A DNA stretch of 64,000 bases from Amoebophrya sp. A120 (GCA_905178155.1 CAJINV010000014.1:1953888-2017887), one strand, 5' to 3'. Numbered from the stretch's first letter, positions 1 to 13,091 are shown. Notes: a model not told the origin generated them from the letters alone. Made by a program: numbers and translations.

Positions 1-986
1 TTCGGGATTCCAAGCGATGAATGAGTGATTTTTTGCGCTTGCGGTGGTCGTGGTCGTGGACTAAATTTGCCACGACTCACAACACTTTGTTTTCACGGAA
101 CACAAACAGAGAACTTACTTGCGCTTGGTCTTTTATGTGATTTTGGTCGTCATTCATCTTGGTTCGGCTAGCGGAAGCGGAATTAATACAACTACGAAGA
201 CCATACAGGCTCTACAATCAATGTTGATCATTTTTGACTGACGAGTCCTGTGCGGCAAAAAACCACGACCACGACCACCTCTCCGCCGGCTCAGACGCAA
301 GCATTGTTTTTTTTCTCTGTAGTGGCTGTTAGGTAAAAAAAACGCTTTTTGTAATTGTAGTCGCGCTGCTTTTCATTTTTCCAGCGCGACGCAAAAACTC
401 GCCCGAGCAGCGCATAGGTATTTCGTGTGCTTATTCCCGCACCGTGCGATCAGGCTCGCAGTGCACATTCCAAACCCGTCGCGATCCTCGTCCTCCGCGT
501 TGATGATGATGTTGGCAGTGTGCCCTTTAGCGGACTGCTGCGTGCTACTCCCTCCTCCAGCCCGAGAGCAGCTGAACGCCGATCCTCTATGACGAACAGT
601 TGATCTATACCATAAGGGCGCGGCTGTTATGAGGCTAGGTTTTTTTCGGACTTGGGTGTGGGCCTCACACTCACACACGTCGTTCAGGGGGGACCAAAAA
701 CGCACACACTGTAGCACTCTGCATTAGTGTAGGGCGAATCTGATCAGCGACCGAGCCGAGGCTATCAGCCTTGTTTTTTAGGTCCGGCGCAGGGAGTACT
801 TAAACTCCACAACGGCTCGGTCACTGTAGCTCGAGCACCGGACCCACTGCGTATTCCATGACGCAGCGCATACATTTCCCAGTATTAAAAATAAAAACTT
901 TTTGAAAAAATCTTCACAAACTCGCCCTTCAGCAGAACTTTCCTCCGACGAGGATTGATTCTCTGCTTGCGAATAGGTCTACTTTT
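1..986. other. intergenic, downstream of gene 1
   Basis: This is the 3' flank of the first gene. It holds GTCGTG-type simple repeats near the left edge and homopolymer T and A runs. The open frames here are short and low in coding character. I see no RNA gene or mobile element. Confidence 0.5.
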
Positions 987-3900
987 TCACAGGAGGAATA
1001 ATCCCGAACCGGAAGCGCCAATTTGTCCCTTTGCCAATTGTTTGTACATCCGGGTGATATCTGCTTGCTCCAGGTTAATGTCAACAAAACTCTGAGTACT
1101 AGTATCGTCTTCATCTTCATCGTCCTCCATATCCGTTTCCCCCTCGTCGGTAATCTCCTGCAGCTTCTCCTCCAAAACCTTTTCACAACCGCTTAAATCG
1201 ATCAGCTCCTGTTGGAAAAATTCCAAACTCACCGGGTTGTGGGCCCTGAAAATGTTGACCTCCGGCTTCTTGAACGGAATATGGAAGCGTCAGGATTGAA
1301 ATCCTCAAAGTTCAAATAATTTCTCATGCAGAAATTGCAAGGCATGAAGTGCCTCTCTTGCAGGGATTGCAAATGAGGCCGATTGTGAGCCTGTTTCGGG
1401 TTTGGAATAGAGCTGCCAAAGTAGCATGACAAAGGGCGCCTTCTGTCCCTAAACAGCATGACAGACTGGCTTTAGACGGTGCCGAAATTTGTCATGCGCC
1501 GCTGGGAAATTGGGCTTCCAGCTGGTATCCGTATCGCTTTTATGCATTACAAATAATTTCAACTTTGACGATTTCAATCCTGACGCTTCCATACGGAATG
1601 CCCCACTCGTAGTAGACGTCGTCGAAAGAGAGTTTGTCATCTTCGTCGTCTTGTAAAGCTACCTTCCACGGCTCCGGCATGAGTGCGAGGATAAGCTCTG
1701 AAGTGTTGGCAGAAGTTGAGGTCGTTTTCTTGTCGATGTAGTCCGCGGTGAGAATCTCAGCGAGCGTGTAGGAGTTTTGCTTCTGCGGCTTGGTCGTCGT
1801 CGGTGCTGCAGTATCGATAAAGTTCTTCTACTTTTTGAAGTGAAAGCAAATGCACAGCACTACAGGAACAGGATTGAGTTTGGACACGACAAAAATTCTC
1901 TGACTATATTACAGCTGCTTGTCGTTGTCGAGAGACGAAGCCATAGTATTAACTTACACAAGAAGACATATACGGCACCGGTTCTTGCACACATAGATTA
2001 TTATCTTACCTTTCGCTTCGTCGTCGTCTCCCTCGATCTCCATGATGACATCCCCATCTTCATCATTTTCCGCTGGTTTTTTAGGCCCCGCAGCGCTAGT
2101 AATATCAGAAGTTCCTGGCAGCTTATCTTTCCCGTTCTTCCCCAAGCGACGACCTCCTGTCTCCCAATCGTATTCATCTTCGCTATTCTGCCCCAGGTTG
2201 ATCGCCGTTAAAACTTGGCACATTTCCTCTCCAATTTCCCAGAAATCCAGATCCGCCCGCTCCGCTTGCGTCAGTCCTTCGTACTTCGCCTCCCTCTCCT
2301 TCTTTTTCGCCTCGATCTTCATCTTTTTCGCTTGCTTCTTCAGCGCCGCCTTCGACGGACGAAGATCGCGGCCTGCCCTGCTGTGGTCCCGTCGGCTTCG
2401 ATATTTCAATATCTTGCGGTCGTGGTCACGGTCGCTGTAATTGTACCGATCCCGACTATGATATCTCCCATCTCCACGACCTCTCCTGTCGTTGCTCCTC
2501 CACCCGCGCTCTTCTCTGCCACGGTCACGATCTCCGCCTCTATGTAAAAATTCGCGATCTCGGTCGCGGTCGCGGTCCCGATCGCGGTCACGATCGCGGT
2601 CACGATCGCGCTCCCTGTCCCGATCCCTGTCTCTGTCCCGATCTCTGCCGCGAAGATCCCGGTCTGCTCTATCACGATCCCTATCCCGGTCCCGGAGATC
2701 TCTATCCCGATCTCTGTCCCGAATATCTCTGTCCCGGTCTCTATCCCGCCGGTCTCGGTCGTAATCCCGGTCTCTATCTCGGTCGTAATCGCGGTCTCTA
2801 TCTCGGTCGTTGTAATCCCGCTCTCTATCTCGGTCGTTGTAGTCCCGGTCTCGGTCCCACCGATCGCGATCACGGTAGTTGTCCCGGTTGCCTCGGTCTC
2901 TTCTGTCCCTTTCCCGTTCCCTGTCGCGATCTCTCATGGGATGATCCCAGTCCCTGGGCCGGAAAATCAGTGGAGAGGCGTTCGGGGAACGAGCGCCGAG
3001 CTTGATACTGTTGGCTCCTAGCACGAAGCTTGGAGGAGCTTCCTGCTTTCTCAATGTCGGCAGTTGCACCGGAGGGGGCGCGACCGCACCTTTTTTCAAA
3101 GTCGGTAACTGGAACTTCGGTGCAGCTTTGGGCCTGATGTCCTTGATGTGAAGGGCTCCTGCGGCAGTTGTAGATGCAGACAAGAACTCCGGCACGACCA
3201 CCCGGGGGGGAGAGGCTGCTCTCATTTTGTTCGCCCCAGCCGACACCACCATCGGCGCTCGATCATTGTTCCGACCGTTGTCCCTGCTTCCTTTCGGTGA
3301 TGAAGGCCGTTTCAAACCACCAGCGGGAGGAACAGCTGGTCTTAATATTCTCGGGGATGAAGCTTCTTTTTCGACGCGAGAAGGTGACACTTGTTTCTCT
3401 TTCTTCAACCAAGGGCGCGGTATCGGTTCAGGGGAAGGCTCTTTCTTTCCACCCAGAAGTTCTTGTTTCGATTTGTCGTGCACCTGCGGTGCGATTTCAA
3501 CCGTCGGACGGTCATTGACGCTCTTCTGCAAGAAATCCGGTAGTGCTAATTTTCCGACAGCTTTACTCGACGCCCCATCGGTGCCAGGTTTGTACTTGTC
3601 CTCTCGCAGGACATTGTTCGGCAGCACCATCTCTGAAGAGCGAATCCCTGCAGCACGACCAGATGACTTGTTTTCCCGCCTGCGAAGGTAAGTTTCCTTA
3701 GCAACACCTCCTCCATCCCGATCATCTTCTCGGACCCTCCCGGCCCGTCTTCCTCGGGATTCACTTCTCCGTTTGTATCTGTAAGAGCGATCACCATCAC
3801 GATCACGATCTTCTGCATCAGAAGCAAAGGTCCGCTTCAGTGGAGCAAAATCACGCAGACAAAGACGGTCTTGTTTCTTATCGCCGTCCGGGCCCGGGCC

Positions 3901-6900
3901 CCTGTCGTCCACGCGACGAGCATGAATGCTTTTCCGTGGTTCAGCTTTAATATCCTCATGACCCTTGGCCGTCGTGTAGTTGTGGTTGCTTCTTCTACCA
4001 AACACCACGCGCTGTTCGCCGGAAGAAGGCGCAGCATCTTTTTCTTGTTCTAGTTTTTTATCATCTGTTCGCGGCGGAGCAGGCGGTCGAGGAGGTCGTG
4101 ATGGATGAACATCAACATTTTCCGCTTTCTCGTCCTCTTCACTGCAGTCTTCAAAAGTCAACTTGCTCGACGTCGTCTTCCCGGGAAGGCGGAGACAGCC
4201 CCACTTCGTTTCACGACCTTGCTGTCCTTCCACCGCTTTCGCCGCCCTTTGACTTTCTATCTTCGCAATGCGATCGCGTACGGAAACGGTTGCGCCCGGA
4301 ATCATATCATTGTTCTTCCTGTCTCGGTCACCTGGTGCACCAGAGTAAATGTTGTCCTTCTTCGCATCAAGGAGCGACTTGTGATTATCTTCGACTGGCT
4401 TCATATTCATCTCTTGGTCCCTCGTCTTCTTCCCGTCGGAAATTCTAGGTTGATCGAAACTTTTACCGCTAATACCTTTTCTTCCACTTCTACTGCTTTC
4501 GTCCTTCAAATCATCATCTTCCCTCGGACTTCTATCGCCGAAACCCGTCTCCTTGCCGAACTTATAGTCGCCCAGCGCGGGCAGCTCCGAATACTCGGAG
4601 TACTTATCAGACTCTGCTTCTTCTACTTCTCTTTGCCGATTATTCTGGTTGTTTTTCATCTTTTTACTTTCGACGTTGTCAACGACTAACTTTTGTTGCT
4701 TTTCTACCGCAGAACCTGAAGATGCCCGCCTCTTCCGGTCACGATCTTTAATATTATCCGGCGGATCCTCATGCTTGATTACCGCCTTACTAGTGATTTT
4801 TGATACTGCTCCTACTTCTCCTTTCTCCCGCAGAACTTTATTCTCTTTGAAACCCTGCGTCTGATCTTTTTGATCCGTTTTGTCGACCATACTATCGCTG
4901 TGTTCTTCTTCAACATTGTCGCTGTGTTCTTCTTCTTCTTCAACAGATTCCTCTACAGCCGAAGACGAAACCGCCCCGCTGCTGCTGCTCACCTGGGATT
5001 CGTCTTCGTCATCATCCGACGATACTGCTTCATCTTCGTCGTCGTTTTGGGCCGTCGTGTCCCAAAACTTTATCTCCGCAAGCCGTCGAGGATCGGGATG
5101 TATTGGTCGTGGTAGTTGTTGATGGAAGCGGCCCCGATCAGATTTCTTCTCCGATGAACGACGTCTACCGCGCATCGTCGTTTTTCCTGGTCGTTTTTTT
5201 TCTTCTCGTTTTTTTCTCGATGAACGCTGCTGCTCCAATTCATTTTCGTCGTCATCCTTATCGTCCTTATCAGGACTGGTAACGATCGGCTCCCCATAGG
5301 CAAAGTCGGAGTCGCTCTCACTTTCACTCTCTTCCGCTTCGTCGTTCGCAGCGTCTTTATTTCTTTGGGAGTTTAGTACTTTTTCTCTTTCTGGACGACG
5401 ACCTTTTTTATTATTTTTTCCATCTTCATCCTCCACATCTTCCATTTCAACGTCCCGGCTGTAGTTGCTTGTTCTTTTCGGTCTTTTCGAGCAAGGTCCT
5501 TTCGCTTTCTCTACTACAGACGTACGCCTAGTTTTCATCGCCCTCGCGGCCGTATCAACATTTTTATCTTGTTCCCCGGCCTCCTGCTCCTCGGACTTCT
5601 CGTCCTCCGAGTGAGCAGACGAGGACTCCTGTTCAAGAGCAGGCGAATCCTCGGGCAGCAACAAAGCTCCATTTCGACTGCGCGGCTGTGGTTGATGCGG
5701 GGGTCGGATCGGTAAGATTTTGACGCTTGGACTATTTCTGCCTTCTGGAGTTTTTTTCTGCTGCTGTTGCTCTTTTTTCGCGTTCTTCTTGTTCTTTGCG
5801 GTAGCTTCTCCTTCTTTTATTTTTTCCTCGTCCGAATCATGCTGAGGATTATAACTTTCGTTCGACCTACCAGACAGCGATGACTCAGAGTTGTCGTTTT
5901 CGGAGATGATCCGCCCGTTACGGAGGGTATGAAAGTTAAAACAGAGGCCGCTTATTCCCTTGGTATTCCACTGTATTGCGTCGTGTGTGTAGGAGTAGGT
6001 CTAGGTCGTGTGCGTGTTTTGTGTCTAGTACGAATGACAAAGCCATCAAATTCGAACTGCACTGGAGCAACTTTCTTTCGAAGATGACAAGGTGCAACAG
6101 AGATTCCTCAACAAGCGAAGCACTGCAAACTACCCAGGGACGAGCGGCCTTCAACATTCTACCGATCTCATACCGCGAGTTTGCCCCTTGGTAGTTCCGT
6201 GGCGGGCGCTGGGAAGCGGCGATGCGCTTTTCTACTGGCTCCTCTCCTGGCTCCTGGTCGTCCACTTCTTCATCGTGCGCTGCCTCTAATTCCGCCTCCT
6301 CAGAAGCGGCTTCGTCCTCGGAACCGGAAGGGCAAATGCAAGGAAAAGTAAAGCGCTTAAACTTCTTTTCAATGTCAACGCTAGAGCATATTCCGAATGC
6401 TGGGGCCGAGAAGATGAAAAATATCACACAAATACATGATTTTCTGATGTGGTTTTGAAACAAGATGTTGTGATGCACATTAAAACCCTTCACTCGTGCT
6501 TCGATTGGCCCTGCGGGAAGAAAAGCTAGCTGTTTTACTTGTCCTTCATCATCCTAAATTGCTGCATGCTTTCCTCTTCCTCTTCGTCCTCAGAGACGCT
6601 GCTTCGATATTCCGGACTGTAATCCCTCAAGGCTCCCGGGATGATCAGCATGGGCGCCGGGGGAGGAGCGGGAGGATCTCCTGCGCTGGAACTAGCCGCC
6701 TGAGCAGAAGAACCTCCACCAGGACATGCGTTCCGAAAATCGCGGTCTGCCTGATTGACATGGTGAGACGACTGCTGCTCTGGGCTGTTGATTCGGTAGT
6801 TGTCCCTGTTGTGCTCCTGCCGTTGTTGGGCTGCAAACACTTCGCTGCTGCTTTCCGGGGAGGACTGGAAGTACTTTTTATCATGACGGCCCTGCTGCTG

Positions 6901-7672
6901 CTCTAGCAAGCGTCTCCTGTTTTGCGTTGGCACAGGACGCGAACGACGATGCTCACGAAAATCGTTATCTTCCGACCGCTCCGGCGAGAGTTCGTAATCA
7001 TCCTCGCCGGAGGAGTGCTCGGAAGAAGGCAACGCGGCCCGGTCATCTTGATGTTGCAGCACTCCCGCCCTTGCAGGAAGAACTCCCGCACGACCGCCAC
7101 CACCCGGATCGTTCTGACCGCCGGGGCTGTTGCTCCGGCTGCTACTGCCGCCCAAAGCGCCACTTCGATGCGCAGCAGGGCCGGGGGCTGACCTGTTCAG
7201 ACCGGCAAACAGGCTATTGATGGCTTGGTGCCCGCCTTCCTGGTTGCGCACAAATTGCTTTTTGATTTGTTCTATCCTGTGCAAAAGTATCTGTATCGTG
7301 CGGCTCGTGCTACATTGAATATAGGAATTGCAATAGCTACTTATTTGCGGTCGTGCATGGCCACAAATCTTGTACGTACTTCACGCGCAAATCAGCATGA
7401 CGACTACCGCTGGTCCTTCTGAGCAAAACTTGTTCCATCTCCAATGCAATAGCTACTACAAGAACTACGATATTTTTGCAATGCATATCTTGCTGGTTCT
7501 GCGCAGACGAGAAGGTGGAAGAGGATGGCATGGGTAGTTTAAACGCATTCGCCGCGAACTTCGTGTCAAGCTTCTTCTTTTTCGGCTCAGGATGTGCATC
7601 TTCCGCATTGGACGGGGTGCCGTTCCGTCGACGGCTGCACGCCGACGATTCAGACGAGGAGCCGTCACCCAT
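987..7672 (-). CDS. 1853-residue Arg-Asp-repeat, Ser/Asp-rich nuclear-type protein
   Basis: Exons: 7672-7488, 7267-6539, 6380-6174, 5950-2010, 1805-1594, 1274-987. They sum to 1854 codons including the TGA stop. Two junctions are introners (7273-7487 and 1280-1593). The other three introns are GT-AG (6381-6538, 5951-6173, 1806-2009). The product is mostly disordered: acidic Ser/Asp/Glu runs, basic KR patches, then a long Arg-Asp/Arg-Glu dipeptide tract encoded at about 2440-2940, then a Lys-rich helix. The last 250 residues look most conserved, with motifs such as DFWEIGEEMCQVL and DDVYYEWGIPFKKPE. RD/RE tracts are typical of splicing and nuclear-speckle proteins, so a role in RNA processing is an inference; no named domain was recognised. 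An in-frame ATG 16 codons upstream (7720) is an alternative start. Confidence 0.85.
1280..1593. mobile_element. introner, family C
   Basis: The ends are TATGGAAGCGTCAGG and its inverted copy. Direct repeats CGGAA lie at 1275-1279 and 1594-1598. Removal of the element plus one repeat joins exons 5 and 6 of gene 1 in frame (EWGIP to FKKPE). The interior carries several GCATGACAAA/TTTGTCATGC motifs. Confidence 0.93.
2440..2940 (-). repeat. Arg-Asp/Arg-Glu coding repeat in gene 1
   Basis: A degenerate tandem of GAT/GAC and CGN codons encodes an almost uninterrupted Arg-Asp/Arg-Glu tract. The repetition also leaves long open frames on the plus strand and in the other minus frames, which are shadows. 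Similar alternating-charge tracts occur in SR-like splicing proteins. Confidence 0.85.
7273..7487. mobile_element. introner, family A, diverged
   Basis: The ends are TATCCTGTGCAAAAGTAT and an inverted TATGCATTGCAAAAATATC. The flanking 5-mers are TGTTC (7268-7272) and TCTTG (7488-7492), with two mismatches, so this is an older copy. Dropping the element plus one 5-mer still joins gene 1 exons 1 and 2 in frame (NQQE to IKKQF). Confidence 0.8.
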
Positions 7673-7720
7673 TCGGTATGCAAGGAAAGAGAGGCAAGCT
7701 ATTTTTTCGAACAACTGCAT

Positions 7721-9590
7721 TGTTGCTGTCCATGTGTGTAAAGATGGCCATGAATCATCTGTCCAATTTCAGATAGACCGGGGTGAGCAAGTTCCCTCGC
7801 TCTTAGACTTCTTTTCGCTTTTGCATAACCTCTAATCGTACTAGCTACAGCACCTCATCACAGTCGTCGTAGCAGCTTCCTTGTCGACTTGGCTGAAAAT
7901 TATCCAGGATTACCTTCACGAACAACAAAGACATGTCATCATTGGCGCATGCTCCTATCGGCTCCTTGCTTCGTGATGATGATCTATCGCCCCAACATTT
8001 CGAACATTTTTGATGTGCTTCTAGTTGTTGGAAAAGATTGGAGCTGCAAACTCCGCCTCTGTATGGGATTCTCTGGATAAGTGAAAAAACCCATCATCTT
8101 TTGGTGGTCGTGGGTCGCGTTTCGACGTTATGGACGCTGCGCTTCCAACATCTCGTGTTGTCTTTCCCCTCAGGGCCGCATTTCCGACAGAAAGGCAGTT
8201 GATAAGTCCTCTCGCAGGTCGCGACCCTCCTCCTCTTGTCGTTGTCTTTCCTTGCTGTACCTCCTCGACAGCCGAGGACTCCGTGGGGGAGCGGTTATTG
8301 AAAAGACAAGACTAGCTAAAGCGGCAACATTTCTGCAACCCTACAGTGTCAGAGAGGTAGATACTGATATCGCCTGAGAAAGAGGAACAACAGCGCTTCA
8401 GGAGATGAAAAACTGCTTTCATTGGAAAACTATTTTTACCCCGAATGCTGCAACAAAACACAGCTTCCGCTGCACCTGATTTTCAAAAGAAAACATATGC
8501 CATCAACATTTTGATTTTGAGCCTGTATGAAATACAACGCGACCTGTTCTGCATGCTGAAGCTTATTTTCACGGCTTGAGATTGAGTTCTGCTTTCAGAC
8601 GACTTGAAATGCCAAGTCACGTTCTTGCACACCATCAAAAGCATGCATCTTATCATGTTTTTATTGCAGCGGGCCGCCAGTCTTTTCCTTTTCGAAACGC
8701 TCATCACTGTCACTGAACTCGCCCTTTTTCGATCGGAGAAGGCCGGCGCGTTTAGGTGGCATCCTGCAACTCTACTGCGACTTGTTGAGTTGGAAAAGAA
8801 GCGAATCAGCTGCAGGCCAGCGCGACCAATTCGATCTTTAACGGCACCTCGTCGTACCAAACGCTCTACGCTAAGTATTTCCAGACGCGACCGTGCTGTA
8901 AAGAATGCCCGAGCAGCTCTCGACAGCTCGCCTGACAAAACCCCACTTTGATGGCGTGACGTGGTGGGCGGGGCACAAGAGTTCTACTTCTAATTCTTCG
9001 CTGCTTTCGACAAATTCATCTGTAGCTTTGTTGCCATCAATTTTTCCTCCATGATGCGGGAGAGCAGCAAAGTCCCGATCAAACTCAGTTGTCCTGGTGG
9101 TATGGGTAAACGCGGCTTCTTGTGGTCTTCGTGGTGGTTCGCTCCGCCAGAAAAATGTCATCAATGTGCTGCGCCGAAAGAAACGTGTAAAGACGGTCTC
9201 AGAAGCTATGGTCGTTGAGGTTGATGCGTGTCCTTGCGAGCTCCTCGTCACACGAAGAATTCAGGGTAACCGCACTACGTTTGTGCGCGCGTCCGAGGAT
9301 AAATTTTGGTTATCAACAATCGGAAATTGCATGTGTGAGCAGCGGGGAATCTTTTTCGTGTTCTACTTTACCCATTAGACGGACAAGCAACTTTGATCAA
9401 GCAGCAGATGAAGCGTAGAGAGAGATAGAGACACAGACAACACCCACTCTCGCTTCTTTACATACCACATCACTGAGGCTGTTGATATGATGGAGTAATA
9501 GATGTGGCGGCAACAAATTATCATATCTATGGCATCATCAATAAAATAAATGACTGAGACTGATCACGACACACAAGAGAATCTGTCATC
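7721..9590. other. intergenic, upstream of gene 1
   Basis: Overlapping frames exist on both strands near 8480-9380. None has recognisable protein character, none matches the codon style of the confirmed exons, and none contains an introner. I see no structured RNA. Confidence 0.4.
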
Positions 9591-9599
9591 GCTGCTGCA

Positions 9600-10960
9600 A
9601 CATCGGGGCTCGAACCAAGGGAACGGTTAAGGATCGACGAGTATATCGATACATACAAGCTACCCGGCGGGCGGCAGGCGACGGCAGGCGAGCACCCACG
9701 GAAAATGCGGCGACGAAGAGATAACCGCGCTGAGCAGCGCTCACTCCACGCGCGCCATAAGCACAAGCGCGAAAATATATATGTATCAATTGAACAAGAG
9801 ACGGCCGCGGCGCCGCGCCATTGCTTGGCTGGGCAGACGGGGCTCGGGCGTCTGGCTACGTACTGTCTGACACACAGGCACCATACGCGCGGCGGCCCGG
9901 GCCATTCGCCCATACGTAGGCCCGAGCGCCGCGCCCACGCCTCCCTACGTGGGCGCCTTTCCACGCCCGGCAAGATCAAAACACCAAACCGGACGCAGCC
10001 GCCGCGGCCGCCGCCGGCCCAATTGGCCGGCGGCACTGAAATCGGCGCGCCTGACTGCCCTGATGCAAACAACCGGGGGGGGGGGGCGCGGAAGGATACC
10101 ACCCGCCCGGCGGACGCGCGCCCGCGCAGGCAGCAGGGCCATGGGTGCCGGCCCAGCCTACCAGCCAAGGAATGGCGCCCCTCGCCCCCCCCGGCGCCCA
10201 AACAGGCCTCAAAGCAGGGGCCCACCCAAACAGCAAGGGCGCGCCACTTACAAAGAACGAAGCCCAAGGCAAGGAAGCACCCGGGCCACCGGCAAAAGAG
10301 AAACACCAAAACCGCGCGCCACGCGCGCGCGCCGTCTTCGCTTATCTGCGCGCGGGTTCTCGGACCCCCATCCCCCTTCGTTTTTAACATCCGCAGAGCG
10401 CCCCGGCGCGCGCGCGCCTCCCGACCTTCGGCAAGCTCTTGGGGGTAGAGAATCATAGCCGCGCCGGGGGGCCGCGCGCAAACTTTGCGGACTCATCCCC
10501 GCGAAATGTTAACCAGTCACCTGGGCAGATCGCGCGCGTGGCGTTTGTTTCTGACCAATCAAGACGGCGCGTCAGGCGGACCACGTACCACCTACCGGGG
10601 CCAAATTCTCCGAGAGGTCCCGCGTTTCGCTTTCCGCGCCGACGCCTCCAAGGCGGGGCGGCTTCAGGCCGGTTCGGAGGCGCGCGGAGTGCGGCCCTGC
10701 ATACGACTCCGCGCGCGCTGATATGGGCCCAGGTCGACTCCTCTACGGAGCCGCTTGGGAGCTTGGAGCAGGTCTGTCGAGATTGAAGCCGCCCCCTGAA
10801 GCAGTTTTATCGAGATCGAAGTGGGAAAGTCAGCCGCTATTGCCAAAAGCGCCCGCGCCTCCCTCCCCAGGCGCTTGCAGGCCGCGACGGTGGGCCCACC
10901 GACAAGAGGCGGCGCCGCTCTGCGGAGATTCAGACTGTTTGTAGAAAAATAGTCACGACA
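9600..10960. other. GC-rich island 1 with G12 run
   Basis: The sequence changes abruptly to strongly GC-rich, CpG-rich DNA with a 12-base G run at 10075-10086. Long frames are open on both strands at once, which is what GC-rich DNA gives by chance, so I call no gene. The island sits between genes 1 and 2. A second island of the same kind lies at 30120-31060. I could not establish its function. Confidence 0.55.
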
Positions 10961-11204
10961 GGCGAAACATGTATGCGCGGCGTGCTTCATCTTCTTTCGA
11001 AATTCATGGAGCGAACACGTCGAATGTTGATGGTTTGCGCGTCTTGCGCTGCGCTAGAGATCAGAAATCTACGTGCTCATCCTGCAGCGCGCTTTGTGTT
11101 CATCAGTCGCAGTGCGACAACTTATCAAGTTCGCGTCGTCCTCACCTCACTTCGTTGCCAGTGCCTGTTCGACATTTTTCTCGCTCACGAAACAACAAGC
11201 GCCA

Positions 11205-13091
11205 TCAGAATTTATACACTTGCCACAACACCAGCAACAATATCACCAAACTGGGTGCCCAGTGGATCAGCACCGCGGAAACGCTGGTGTAGCGGCCGCA
11301 GAAGAAGACCCAGAGCGCCAGTATCACGGAGTTCCAATGTTTGAACCCGCCGTACTGCATGTTATTCAGCACGTCCGCAACGTACGTGTGGCAGTTGTCG
11401 ACGCAGCCCTTGTGCGATCGACCGGGAGTATGAAAATGGAAAAACTTCTTCATTAGTACATTGGTGAAAGTACTGCTCGAACACGAGAGGCCGTTAACGA
11501 CTTCGAGAAACAATCACACACGGCGACATCTTCGACATACACAAACGATGAGCCATGCGGTCATACAAAGACGAACCAAGGCTTTGTGCACAGGAAAAAT
11601 AAAAGCATAGCACTTTTATTCATCGAGCATGCTTTTCTGATAGAAAACGAAAAGAAGAAATCTTTCACAGTTCATAACGGCACTGGCGATTCCCAAGCGA
11701 CAACCCGTCATTCCAGTTGAGCTTGTGCGCGGAAGCGGGCTTGAGTGGGATATACCTGGTAAGATTGATTTTTGACTCCACAAATGCAATCAAGTAGAAC
11801 GTGAAAAGCAGTGTGACGCAAATCTTGGAGAACAATACAAAAGGAAAGTATGATGCTCATCGAACAATTCCACCCTGCATTCACTTTCATCAGCGACTTT
11901 AGGAAATGACTTGACAAACTCTCTCCCAGCACTATACCTCAGAACCGGTCCGAACGCCAGTCCACCCCCGCAGCTCGCTCCGAGGCCCATGAACTCGTAG
12001 ATGTCTCCCTTTTCGTCCGCAATCCCCATGTGCCCCACGACCGGGAACAACCACGTGAGCCCGCAAATGCTGCACCACACGATAGAGCTCGGAAAGATTT
12101 CCTTGTCGAAATCGAACCGGGGTGGAGGACCATCAACTCCGGCAGACTGTGGTTGATGATGAAAGTTATGATCTCTGTCTAACTGGTCTAAACCTCCGCC
12201 GTGCATCTCCCTGCTCCTCGACCTTGTCCGCCCCAGAGCATTCAGCGCTGCAGTGCTGCTGGTGATGCTTGCGGTGGTGCTGGATTCGCCGATCAATCCT
12301 CCACCACTTGTTCCTGACGATGATACTAATCTCATCTCCTGTATTAAGACCTGATCAGGCGAGTTGGAGCCGGAATGGGGCGAGTTGCTGCTGGAACTAC
12401 CCGCAGACCCGGCGCCACCGCCTCGGTGGTGCTGTCCGAAAAGCTGCGTTGTAGTTCCGGTTCCGCCTGCGCGGTCGCCCAGCAACGCCGCGCCGGAGTT
12501 CCTTCTCGACGAGCTCGCGCTCTCGTTCGCTGACAACCCCGTGCTGAGGTTGCTCCCAGATGATATTAAGGCCGGTGGCAGCATCGCTTCCCTACTTAAC
12601 GCCCGTTGGGTGGTGACCGCGGAGCGAAGCTCATCGTGGTCGTAGTGGTCTAGTGTGCTGTCCGGAGCGGAAGTAGAGGTGCGGAGGTGGCGCTCGTTCG
12701 GAGGATGTTGTGCTCTACTACTCGAGGAGGAGGAATGGCCACCATGCTGCTGGTTAATATTTCTGTTCTCCCTTATCGCCGGATCGTACAATACCGGTGA
12801 AATCTCCTCCGCGTCTACTACTCCGACTACCTCTTGGAGTCGAGCTGGGTAGGGTGAGCGATGAGAGGAAGTTGCCATGTTGATGTTTCGGCTGTTGCTA
12901 ATGGTGGAACTTATTTTCTGGGTTGAGGATGATGAACTTAAATCATTTTTCGGGTTTTTAACAATGCTAGCGTCTGTTGTTGTTTTACTGTTTGTTTTCT
13001 CGTCCTCTATGAAAATTGTAACTACCTCCTCTGGGGCTACGATTTGCGCGTCGTTTTGATCGCTGCGTTTCTTGTCATCTAAATGACTCAT
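11205..13091 (-). CDS. TMEM222: TMEM222/RTE1 (DUF778) family membrane protein
   Basis: Exons 13091-11938, 11755-11684 and 11472-11205 give 497 residues plus stop; both introns are GT-AG. The first 330 residues are Ser/His/Gly-rich and disordered, unlike the short family members of animals and plants. The family domain follows. It begins with IVWCSICGLTWLFPVVGHMG, runs through LAFGPVLRYIPLKP and WNDGLSL, then reaches the conserved VDNCHTYVADVLNNM motif and a C-terminal hydrophobic pair (VILALWVFFCGRY and SLVILLLVLWQVY). Human TMEM222 and plant RTE1 share this order; plant RTE1 acts at Golgi/ER membranes on an ethylene receptor. A Golgi/ER location here is inference. The second intron's 3' site is the least certain point. 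No introner is present. Confidence 0.88.

Noticed and set aside
373-717. 114-codon minus-strand frame at the left edge.
   Set aside because: No domain, no link by splicing to gene 1, and composition like intergenic sequence.
2042-2873. Overlapping plus- and minus-strand frames rich in Arg-Ser or Thr-Ile across the Arg-Asp tract.
   Set aside because: They are shadows of the repeated GAY-CGN codons of gene 1.
9596-9620. B-box-like GGTTCGAGCCC on the minus strand.
   Set aside because: The T-stem does not pair and there is no A-box upstream, so no tRNA is called.
9527-10456. Long frames on both strands in GC-rich island 1 (for example 309 codons minus, 247 codons plus).
   Set aside because: Several frames are open at the same place, as expected when stop codons are rare in GC-rich DNA. 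Composition is Arg/Pro/Ala with no domain and no introner.
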